Both the position numbers and the translations under genes were made by a program. Below the pieces are notes generated by a model. It saw nothing but the letters and a program-made list of their open reading frames with translations, was not told the DNA's origin and did not search any database. DNA of 64,000 bases, from assembly GCA_963704855.1 (NCBI GenBank), contig CAVPHY010000002.1, forward strand, positions 744,001 to 808,000, written 5' to 3'. This document shows, in pieces, positions 54,186 through 61,664 of this stretch (positions within the stretch are counted from its first letter, which is position 1; each line of letters opens with the position of its first letter). Origin of the DNA: SZUA-36 sp963704855 (lineage in GTDB: Bacteria > Pseudomonadota > Gammaproteobacteria > Xanthomonadales > SZUA-36).

Positions 54186-54242
54186 ATGGGCAGGATCGTC
54201 GTGCTGAACTTTAATGAACTGCTACAGGCCGGGGTAATCTGA
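54186..54242 (+). pseudogene. Possible C-terminal remnant of kdsD
   Basis: An 18-codon open stretch reading MGRIVVLNFNELLQAGVI then TGA, ending directly before kdsC. KdsD (arabinose-5-phosphate isomerase) typically ends with a CBS-domain tail of the form GxLxMxDLLRAGV, and it normally sits at just this place between yrbG and kdsC. No other part of kdsD is seen; a stop codon at 54174 closes the frame. A chance match is possible over so few residues. Confidence 0.4.
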
Positions 54243-54782
54243 ATGGTCAAGATGGATGCTGCACTCAGGGAACGGGCCTCTGAAATACGTATGCTGATCC
54301 TTGATGTGGATGGCGTTCTCACCGATGGCAAGTTGTACTTCGATCACGCCGGTAACGAAATGAAAGCGTTTAATACCCGTGACGGGATGGGCATGAAAGC
54401 CCTGCAACGTGCCGGTATCGAGGTGGCCGTCATCACGGGCAGAAAATCCAGGGCGGTCGCGCATCGTATGGACCAACTGGGCATCCAACACGTTTACCAG
54501 GGACGTGAGGACAAGCTGGGCGCGTTCCTGGAGTTACTTGAAATTACCGGACTGGATGCGGAGCAAGTCTGTTTTGCCGGCGATGACTGGATTGATTTGC
54601 CGGTACTCATGCGTGTTGGCCTGGCGGTTTCGGTGGCGGATGCCGAGGAACGTGTCAGGCAACAGGCGCACTGGATAACCAGTCGCAATGGCGGTGATGG
54701 CGCGGTCAGGGAGATTTGCAACCTGATCCTGGCAGCACAGGAAAAAGAGCAGACCATCCTGGATGAAATTCTGGCATCATGA
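54243..54782 (+). CDS. kdsC: 3-deoxy-D-manno-octulosonate 8-phosphate phosphatase (KdsC)
   Basis: A 179-residue HAD phosphatase. LILDVDGVLTDGKLYF holds the nucleophile Asp; VITGRKS and CFAGDDWIDLPVLMRVGLAVSVADA follow. It makes KDO for LPS core. It overlaps lptC by 4 bp. It begins immediately after the presumed kdsD remnant. Confidence 0.93.
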   Translation: MVKMDAALRERASEIRMLILDVDGVLTDGKLYFDHAGNEMKAFNTRDGMGMKALQRAGIEVAVITGRKSRAVAHRMDQLGIQHVYQGREDKLGAFLELLEITGLDAEQVCFAGDDWIDLPVLMRVGLAVSVADAEERVRQQAHWITSRNGGDGAVREICNLILAAQEKEQTILDEILAS

Positions 54783-55342
54783 TCACGCGAAAAACACAAC
54801 GCGGTATTGCTATCCTGGTATTTCTCAGCGCCGTGACATTCTGGGTAAGCCGCTCACAGAATGAAAAAGAACCGGCACTGGTAGCGGGTCTTGATCCAAA
54901 GCTGAATTACGTATTGCACGAATTTGAACTACAGTTCTATGATGAGAATGGACAACCCACGATCAATATGCGTGCGCCTGTATTGAGAAACGATCCCAAC
55001 CTTGAAATGGGCACAATCGAATACCCGGTCGTCAGGCTGAACCAGGCGGATGCCGTGTGGGATATGACAGCCGACATGGCCACTATAACTGCGGACAAAG
55101 AGCATGTTAAATTGATTGGGCAGGTAAATGTGAAGCGGAATGAACCCGCATCCGGAAGCTGGGTCGAACTCACCACCCGGGAAGTCCAGATTGAAGTCAC
55201 ACCGCAAACTGCCGTTACCGATCAGCCAGTCAGTATGTTTGACGGCAGGAACCGGGTTGATGCGATCGGCCTGGAACTGGATATGACAACTAAAACATAC
55301 ATATTAAAACAACAGGTTAAAGCCACATATGCTGTTAATTGA
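54779..55342 (+). CDS. lptC: LPS export protein LptC
   Basis: A 187-residue bitopic protein. One N-terminal membrane anchor (GIAILVFLSAVTFWVS) is followed by a beta-jellyroll periplasmic domain (YDENGQPTINMRAPVLRNDPN; MTADMATITADKEHVKLIGQVNV). It passes LPS from LptBFG to LptA. It overlaps lptA by 14 bp. Confidence 0.87.
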   Translation: MITRKTQRGIAILVFLSAVTFWVSRSQNEKEPALVAGLDPKLNYVLHEFELQFYDENGQPTINMRAPVLRNDPNLEMGTIEYPVVRLNQADAVWDMTADMATITADKEHVKLIGQVNVKRNEPASGSWVELTTREVQIEVTPQTAVTDQPVSMFDGRNRVDAIGLELDMTTKTYILKQQVKATYAVN

Positions 55343-55952
55343 CCGGTCAATTTCACGCCACTTTCGCCTGTGCCTGTATTCATGCCTGCTCTGCCTGAGC
55401 CTGCCTCTCATGGCATTGGAGTCCGACCGGCAGAAACCCCTCCAGGTGAGTGCGAACTCCACCGACGGAACACTCGGTGATGGCGTTACCACCTTGCGCG
55501 GCAGCGTCGATATACGCCAGGGCACCTTACGCATCAACGCCGATGAGGCGGAAGTCGAAAAAGTTGACGGCCGCGTGAGCTCAGTAACCTTCCGCGGCCA
55601 ACCGGCATTTCTTGAACAGGAAATCGAGGAACAGGGCCTGGTGCAGGCCACCGCCAATACCATTGACTACCAGGTGGCCAGTGGAATAGTGACACTGACG
55701 GGTAACGCCGATGTCAAGCATCCGCAATACCAGATCTCCGGCGAATTACTCACTTATGATCTCAACGTGCAGCACTTCCAGGGAAGCGGTGATGAAAATG
55801 GCAATGGCAGAATTCATATTCTGCTGGATCCCGAGGTGATTAACACCAAGGACAAAAAGGGCAAGAAAGATGACGCGGAAGTGAAGGATCCAGAGCCGGA
55901 TCCGACAACACCGGCACCGGATGCTGATGCACCGGTGAAGGACGGAAACTGA
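55329..55952 (+). CDS. lptA: LPS transport periplasmic protein LptA
   Basis: A 207-residue periplasmic protein. Signal peptide near MLLIDRSISRHFRLCLYS-CLLCLSLPLMALES; mature OstA-like domain with LQVSANSTDGTLGDGVTTLRGSVDIRQGTLRINADEAEV and VTLTGNADVKHPQYQISGELLTYDL. The last 35 residues are Asp/Pro/Lys-rich. It bridges the inner and outer membrane for LPS. Next gene, lptB, starts 1 bp after its stop. Confidence 0.9.
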   Translation: MLLIDRSISRHFRLCLYSCLLCLSLPLMALESDRQKPLQVSANSTDGTLGDGVTTLRGSVDIRQGTLRINADEAEVEKVDGRVSSVTFRGQPAFLEQEIEEQGLVQATANTIDYQVASGIVTLTGNADVKHPQYQISGELLTYDLNVQHFQGSGDENGNGRIHILLDPEVINTKDKKGKKDDAEVKDPEPDPTTPAPDADAPVKDGN

Positions 55953-55953
55953 C

Positions 55954-56673
55954 ATGCTCAAAGCTATAAACCTGCATAAGACTTACCGTAAAAAAGAGGT
56001 CGTACGCGGTGTAAATATTGAAGTTGAACCTGGCCAGGTTGTCGGTTTGCTTGGCCCGAATGGCGCCGGTAAGACAACCTGCTTTTATATGATCGTCGGC
56101 CTGATCCCGACCGACAAGGGCAGCATTACGGTCGATGATGTCGATATCACGCATAAACCGGTGAACATCCGGTCAAGTCTGGGTGTAGGTTACCTGCCGC
56201 AGGAAGCATCCGTTTTCCGCAAGCTTTCCGTGCGGGACAATATCATGGCCATCCTGGAATTACGCCGCGGCCTTGACCTCAATCAACGCAACGAAATACT
56301 GCAGACGTTGATGGAGGAACTGGGTGTTTCACACCTTGCCGACCAGATGGGCCAGGTGCTGTCAGGCGGCGAACGGCGCAGGGTGGAGATTGCCCGTGCG
56401 TTGGCAGCGAGACCCCGGTTTATCCTGCTGGATGAGCCTTTCGCCGGAATCGACCCGATATCAGTGAGGGAGATCCAGGGCATCATCAACCAGCTGTCAG
56501 AACAGAATATTGGTGTGCTCATCACCGACCACAATGTCCGGGAAATGCTGGGTATCTGCCATCATGCCTACATCCTCAATGAAGGCCGGGTATTGGCCCA
56601 GGGCAACGCGGAAACACTGCTGGCCAACGAGGAAGTGCGCCAGGTTTATCTTGGTAATGAATTCCGGCTGTGA
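55954..56673 (+). CDS. lptB: LPS export ABC ATPase LptB
   Basis: A 239-residue ABC ATPase. Walker A GPNGAGKTT, signature LSGGERRRVEIARAL and Walker B FILLDEPFAGIDP are exact family matches. It energises LptFG. Followed 27 bp later by rpoN. Confidence 0.95.
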   Translation: MLKAINLHKTYRKKEVVRGVNIEVEPGQVVGLLGPNGAGKTTCFYMIVGLIPTDKGSITVDDVDITHKPVNIRSSLGVGYLPQEASVFRKLSVRDNIMAILELRRGLDLNQRNEILQTLMEELGVSHLADQMGQVLSGGERRRVEIARALAARPRFILLDEPFAGIDPISVREIQGIINQLSEQNIGVLITDHNVREMLGICHHAYILNEGRVLAQGNAETLLANEEVRQVYLGNEFRL

Positions 56674-56700
56674 CCACAGGAACCCATTTAAAGAACATCC

Positions 56701-58161
56701 ATGGCTAACCCATCATTACAACTCCGACTAACGCAGAAACTGGCGATGGCGCCGCAGTTGCAACAGGCCATCCGCCTGTTGCAACTCAACCGCATCGAAT
56801 TGCGGGACTACATCCAGGAAGTGGTCGATGCCAACCCGCTGCTGGACCATGAGGAAGACACCAGGCAACCGGACCCGCTCCGCAAGGAGAAGTCCGCCGA
56901 GTTTGAAAAGAAAACTGAGTCCCGTGAATCCGAAAGTGAACCGGAATACGCGGCTGACGATTATGAGGACCCATACTGGCAACCCGAACAGGATCAGTGG
57001 ACCGATAGCGCGGGCTGGTCTGATGATTTTTCCGAACGGCAGTTTGAAGACACCAGCACCACGTCCTTGCGTGAGCACCTGCTGGCACAGGTCCGGCTCG
57101 CCCACTTCAATGAGGTGGACGCAGCCATTGCCACCGCCATCGTCTATGCAGTTGATGATGACGGCTTCCTGACTGACGATATCCCTGAAATACGCGCATC
57201 GCTGTTACCTGAGCTAAGGGTGGAAGATGACGAGGTACTCGCCGTCTTGCACCGGGTGCAACGGCTGGAACCGGTGGGTGTCGCAAGCCGTGATCCGGGT
57301 GAGTGCATCCGTGTCCAGTTGCGCGCTCAACCGACCGGAACACCCGGGGTTGAGTTGGCGCTGCGATTGGCCCGTGATTTCCTGAAATTGGTCGCCGGCA
57401 ATGCCTACGAGGAAATGCTGCGTGAAACCGGCGCAACTTCGGAAAACCTGAAACAGTCACTGGAACTCATCCGGAGCCTGGAGCCGCGGCCCGGAGCGCG
57501 TTTTGACAACCGCCGGGATGAATACCTGATACCCGATGTTTTTGTTCGCCGCGATGGTGATACATGGGTGACCACACTGAGCCCGGAAAGCAACCCGGGC
57601 CTGCGTCTTAACAAGTACTACATCAACCTGTTGCGAAAATCCGGTGGCAAAGACGCCGAGTATTTGAAGGGGCGTTTGCAGGAAGCACGCTGGCTGCTAT
57701 CCAGCCTGGAAATGCGAAACCGTACACTGCAGAAAGTATCCCAGAGCATCGTGGATAATCAGCGCGGATTTCTCGACGATGGTGAGATTGCCATGAAGCC
57801 CCTGATTTTAAAGGATGTTGCAGACCAGGTCGGGGTGCATGAATCGACCGTATCCAGGGCAACGACGCGAAAATACATGCTGACCCCAAGGGGTATTTTT
57901 GAGCTCAAGTATTTTTTCTCAAGCCATGTCCGCACAACCAGTGGCGGTATGGTCAGCGCAACCGCCACCAAGGCCAGAATCCAGATACTGGTTGAAAACG
58001 AGCCTCCAGCGCAACCGCTGAGTGATCAGGAAATTTCGAATCTTTTGCGTAAAACCGGTATCCGCGTGGCCAGGCGCACAGTTGCAAAGTATCGCGAATC
58101 GCTGGGCCTGGGGTCATCCGGTGAACGCCGCCGGGCAAATCGGCGAATGTCTGAATTTTAA
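56701..58161 (+). CDS. rpoN: RNA polymerase sigma-54 factor (RpoN)
   Basis: A 486-residue sigma-54. The N-terminal activator-interaction region reads LRLTQKLAMAPQLQQAIRLLQLNRIELRDYIQEV; an acidic linker (about 60-110) follows; the core and HTH regions end in the RpoN box ARRTVAKYRE (about 463-472). It directs nitrogen, flagellar and similar promoters with enhancer-binding proteins. The usual lptB-rpoN-hpf order is kept. Confidence 0.95.
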   Translation: MANPSLQLRLTQKLAMAPQLQQAIRLLQLNRIELRDYIQEVVDANPLLDHEEDTRQPDPLRKEKSAEFEKKTESRESESEPEYAADDYEDPYWQPEQDQWTDSAGWSDDFSERQFEDTSTTSLREHLLAQVRLAHFNEVDAAIATAIVYAVDDDGFLTDDIPEIRASLLPELRVEDDEVLAVLHRVQRLEPVGVASRDPGECIRVQLRAQPTGTPGVELALRLARDFLKLVAGNAYEEMLRETGATSENLKQSLELIRSLEPRPGARFDNRRDEYLIPDVFVRRDGDTWVTTLSPESNPGLRLNKYYINLLRKSGGKDAEYLKGRLQEARWLLSSLEMRNRTLQKVSQSIVDNQRGFLDDGEIAMKPLILKDVADQVGVHESTVSRATTRKYMLTPRGIFELKYFFSSHVRTTSGGMVSATATKARIQILVENEPPAQPLSDQEISNLLRKTGIRVARRTVAKYRESLGLGSSGERRRANRRMSEF

Positions 58162-58393
58162 TTTCGTGCTTCATTACTAATGGCACTGCGCCAGAAAGGG
58201 AAACCATAGAAAATTGCTTACCTGAAGTATAGACTGTAAATATACCGGCCAAAAATTCTAGCAAGTTGATTTTGAAGTTTTTATGCACCAGGCGTTTCAG
58301 CAACGAGTCTATCCTGCTCTATGACCGCTTGATGACGCGCCTGACAGACCTTACATTTATGGGTAAGGACAACACAAAATAAGGAGATTGTTG

Positions 58394-58723
58394 ATGCAAA
58401 TCGATATTACTGGACACCATGTTGATGTCACTCCGGCACTACGTGCTTATGTCACTGAAAAAATGCAGAAAATAGTGCGTCATTCAGACCAGGTTATATC
58501 AATTCGCGTTATTCTGAACGTGGAAAAATTACAGCAACTGGCCGAAGCCACGGTCAAGGAGGCCGGGCGTACGACATTTGCCTCGGTAACTGCAACGGAT
58601 ATGTATGCTTCCATCGACGGACTGGTGGACAAACTGGACCGCCAGATTCGCCGGCGTAAAGATCGCATCACCAACCACGCGCATGTCAGGCCAGAACCCA
58701 TAAGCTCGGAAGGTGGGTACTGA
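58394..58723 (+). CDS. hpf: Ribosome hibernation promoting factor, short form (HPF)
   Basis: A 109-residue protein of the short HPF/RaiA family. MQIDITGHHVDVTPALRAYVTEKMQKI and LVDKLDRQIRRRKDRITNHA are conserved. AAGGAG lies seven bases before ATG 58394, which decides this start over the TTG codons at 58388 and 58391. It promotes 100S ribosome dimers in stationary phase. Confidence 0.93.
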   Translation: MQIDITGHHVDVTPALRAYVTEKMQKIVRHSDQVISIRVILNVEKLQQLAEATVKEAGRTTFASVTATDMYASIDGLVDKLDRQIRRRKDRITNHAHVRPEPISSEGGY

Positions 58724-58766
58724 ACAAGCCCGGCCTGACCGTAAAAACTGACTTTGAAGACCGGCC

Positions 58767-59222
58767 ATGCTGGATAGTGACTTACTGAGCCCGGTCCGCA
58801 TTCTTGCGGGCGTCAAGATAAACAGCAAGAAGCGCTTGTTCGAGCTTATCAGTACCACACTTGCCAGGAAGAACCCGGATCTGGACGCAAGGGAAATCTT
58901 CGAAAGCATTTGTGCCAGGGAACACCTTGGCAGTACTGCACTGGGTAACGGCATCGCCGTACCACATGGACGTATCAACGGGACCGAGGACGTTCAGGCA
59001 CTATTCCTGCAGTTGATTAAACCCCTGCCCTACGACGCCGAAGATGGACTACCGGTCGACCTGGTTTTTGCCCTGACCGTTCCGAAGCTCTGCACCGAAG
59101 ACCATACAAAGCTGCTTTCGGGTATCGTGGAGCGCTTCAGTGATCCGGAGTTGCTGGAGCAACTACGCCAGGCGGCAGACGTTGGTGAACTCTGGCAATT
59201 GCTTTCCAGTTCACACGCTTGA
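58767..59222 (+). CDS. ptsN: PTS-Ntr enzyme IIA (PtsN)
   Basis: A 151-residue EIIA-Ntr. The phosphorylated His lies in ALGNGIAVPHGRINGTED; LVFALTVPKLCTEDHTKLLSGI follows. It regulates potassium and nitrogen functions through phosphorylation state. It is 9 bp upstream of rapZ. Confidence 0.93.
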   Translation: MLDSDLLSPVRILAGVKINSKKRLFELISTTLARKNPDLDAREIFESICAREHLGSTALGNGIAVPHGRINGTEDVQALFLQLIKPLPYDAEDGLPVDLVFALTVPKLCTEDHTKLLSGIVERFSDPELLEQLRQAADVGELWQLLSSSHA

Positions 59223-59231
59223 AGGGTTTGA

Positions 59232-60114
59232 ATGGATAACACAAACCAGGACATCATCATTGTCAGCGGCATGTCAGGCGGTGGTAAATCCACTGCCCTG
59301 AACGCACTCGAGGATCTCGGTTATTACTGTATTGATAACCTGCCCGGGGCCATGTTGCCGGACTTCGGGCCGCAAATTTCCGCCAACCCGGTTCTATATA
59401 ACAAAGTCGCACTTGGAATTGATGCGCGCTCACGAGAATCGGATTTACAGGTTGTACTCGACTGGATGTACTCTCTCAGGGAAGCCGGCTTCAGTTGCAG
59501 ATTGTTGTTCGTCACTGCGGAAAAACCGGTCCTGATCAAACGTTTCAGCGAAACCCGGCGGCGTCACCCACTCACCGGCAGCGACAAGGTTTTACCCGAT
59601 GCCATCGAAAACGAAGCCAGGCTGCTTGGAACCCCTGAGACGCTGGTCAGACCAGGTAATCGACAGCAGTCACACCAATATCCACCAACTTCGGCGACAG
59701 GTGTTGAATTTCGTTAACCGGCAATCCAGTGATATGACCATCGTGCTGCAATCGTTTGCATACAAGCAAGGTGTACCGCAGGATGCCGACTTTATATTCG
59801 ACGCACGACTCCTGCCCAACCCTTACTGGCAGGATGAGCTAAAGGCGCTCACTGGCATGGATGAAGCGGTCAGTTCGTGGCTTGAGAGCGATCAGCAGGT
59901 TATAAGGATGTGCCGGGATATCGAGAATTTTTTTCAAACCTGGCTGCCTGCCATCAAGGATTCACAACGCAGCTACGTGACGATCTGCATTGGCTGCACC
60001 GGTGGCAAGCACCGCTCGGTTTACCTGGCTGATAAACTGGCAAAGTCGCTGGGCAAGACCCATGAAAACGTGCTGGTCCATCATCGTGAAAAACCGTCCT
60101 GGGGTAAGGCCTGA
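59232..60114 (+). CDS. rapZ: RNase adaptor RapZ, apparent +1 frameshift
   Basis: Two overlapping frames give a full RapZ. The first holds Walker A VSGMSGGGKSTALNAL and CRLLFVTAEKPVLIKRFSETRRRHPL, to EARLL. The second continues EPLRRWSDQVIDSSHTNIHQLR and ends with CIGCTGGKHRSVYLADKL and VHHREKPSWGKA. The shift is at a TT at 59626-59627; removing one T restores RLLEPLRRW. Length 883 bp, one over a multiple of three. RapZ steers RNase E to GlmZ, controlling glucosamine-6-phosphate supply. The usual following NPr (ptsO) gene is absent. Confidence 0.87.
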
Positions 60115-60278
60115 GACCCCGAGAAAAGGCAGCTTTGCTGTTTCGAATTTTTCTCAATGAAAACCCGTATTGCAATATCCCCCTTAAATCTGGCTCCTTG
60201 ATACAATAGACCCGTTTTCCAGACCGGCCATTCACGATTGACGGTTTTCTGTAAATCTCACCAGGGGTTGACATAAAG

Positions 60279-61643
60279 ATGCGGGATCATCAGCACGAAG
60301 AAAAAACAGCCCGTCATCTGGATTGGCTGTCCGAAGCGCTGGACAGTGGTGTTCAGTCACAGGTCAAGCACCTGCTCAGCAGTCTCAACGGCGCCGAGAT
60401 CGGCGATCTGCTCGAGTCATTACCGCAACCCCGGCGCCAAATCGTCTGGGACCTGGTCAAAGTCGACCTTGATGCCGATGTACTGCTCGAGGTAAACGAC
60501 GAAGTCCGTGCCGGCCTGATCCGTGACATCGCACCCGGTGACCTGGCCCAGGCCGTGGGTGACCTGGATATCGATGATCTTGCGGATATTCTGAATGACC
60601 TGCCGGGTGCGGTAATCACCGAAGTGTTACACGCGATGGACCGGCAGGACCGCGAGAGACTGGCACAGGTGATGTCCTATCCGGAGGACTCGGCCGGCGG
60701 CCTGATGGACCCGAATGTCGTGACCGTGCGACCGGATGTCACCCTGGACGTGGTTTTGCGCTACCTGCGGGTCAGGGGTGAGTTACCGGAAGTATTTGAC
60801 CAGCTATTTGTCGTTGACCGTGCCGGCAAGTTCCTGGGCCAGCTCAAACTTGCAGATGTACTGACCCGTGAACCCGCCAGCCTGGTCCATGATTTGTATG
60901 ACGCATCAGCGGAAGCGATCCCGGTCGATATGCCCGCACGGCAGGTGGCAATCGAGTTCGAACACGACGACCTGATATCCGCTCCGGTCATTGACCCGAA
61001 CGGCTTTTTGCTTGGCCGGATCACCATCGATGACGTCGTTGACGTCATCCGCGAAGAAGGCGAACACATGGTTCTGACCGCCGCCGGCCTCGATGAAGAA
61101 GATGACATGTTTGCACCTGTCATGCATTCGGCACGAAAGCGCTGGGTCTGGCTGGGCGTCAACCTGCTAACCACGCTGATGGCTGCGGTCGTGTTATACG
61201 CTTTCCAGCCCACGCTGGACGAACTGGTGGAACTGGCGATTCTTTTCCCGGTGGTGATGAGCATGGGTGGTATCGCGGGCACGCAGACACTGACATTGAT
61301 GATCCGGGGCATGGCGACCGGTCAGGTCAGTGCGCGTAATTCGATGGCTATCTTACGCAAGGAGCTCGCCGTTGGTGTACTCAATGGTATCCTGTTTTCG
61401 GTCATCATCGCCGCCATCGCCTATCTCTGGTATGGCAACGCGGGGCTGGGACTGGTGATGGCCTTTGCGATCGTAATAAACCTCGTCGCCGGCGCACTGG
61501 CCGGTGCCCTGATCCCGGTCGTTCTGAAACGGATGTCAATTGACCCCGCCCTGGCAGGCGGAGTGGTGTTGACGACGGTGACCGATGTCATTGGTATCCT
61601 GGCTTTTGTCGGGCTCGCCAGCTACCTGCTGCTCGCAAATTAG
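60279..61643 (+). CDS. mgtE: Magnesium transporter MgtE
   Basis: A 454-residue MgtE. N-terminal helical domain (about 1-130), two CBS domains (about 130-260; TVRPDVTLDVVLRYL and SAPVIDPNGFLLGRITIDDVVDVI), then five transmembrane helices with SMGGIAGTQTLTLMIRGMATGQV and GGVVLTTVTDVIGILAFVG. It is a gated Mg2+ channel. Often found at the end of the rpoN cluster. Confidence 0.94.
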   Translation: MRDHQHEEKTARHLDWLSEALDSGVQSQVKHLLSSLNGAEIGDLLESLPQPRRQIVWDLVKVDLDADVLLEVNDEVRAGLIRDIAPGDLAQAVGDLDIDDLADILNDLPGAVITEVLHAMDRQDRERLAQVMSYPEDSAGGLMDPNVVTVRPDVTLDVVLRYLRVRGELPEVFDQLFVVDRAGKFLGQLKLADVLTREPASLVHDLYDASAEAIPVDMPARQVAIEFEHDDLISAPVIDPNGFLLGRITIDDVVDVIREEGEHMVLTAAGLDEEDDMFAPVMHSARKRWVWLGVNLLTTLMAAVVLYAFQPTLDELVELAILFPVVMSMGGIAGTQTLTLMIRGMATGQVSARNSMAILRKELAVGVLNGILFSVIIAAIAYLWYGNAGLGLVMAFAIVINLVAGALAGALIPVVLKRMSIDPALAGGVVLTTVTDVIGILAFVGLASYLLLAN

Positions 61644-61664
61644 CACCGGCTGAAGACTACGGAC

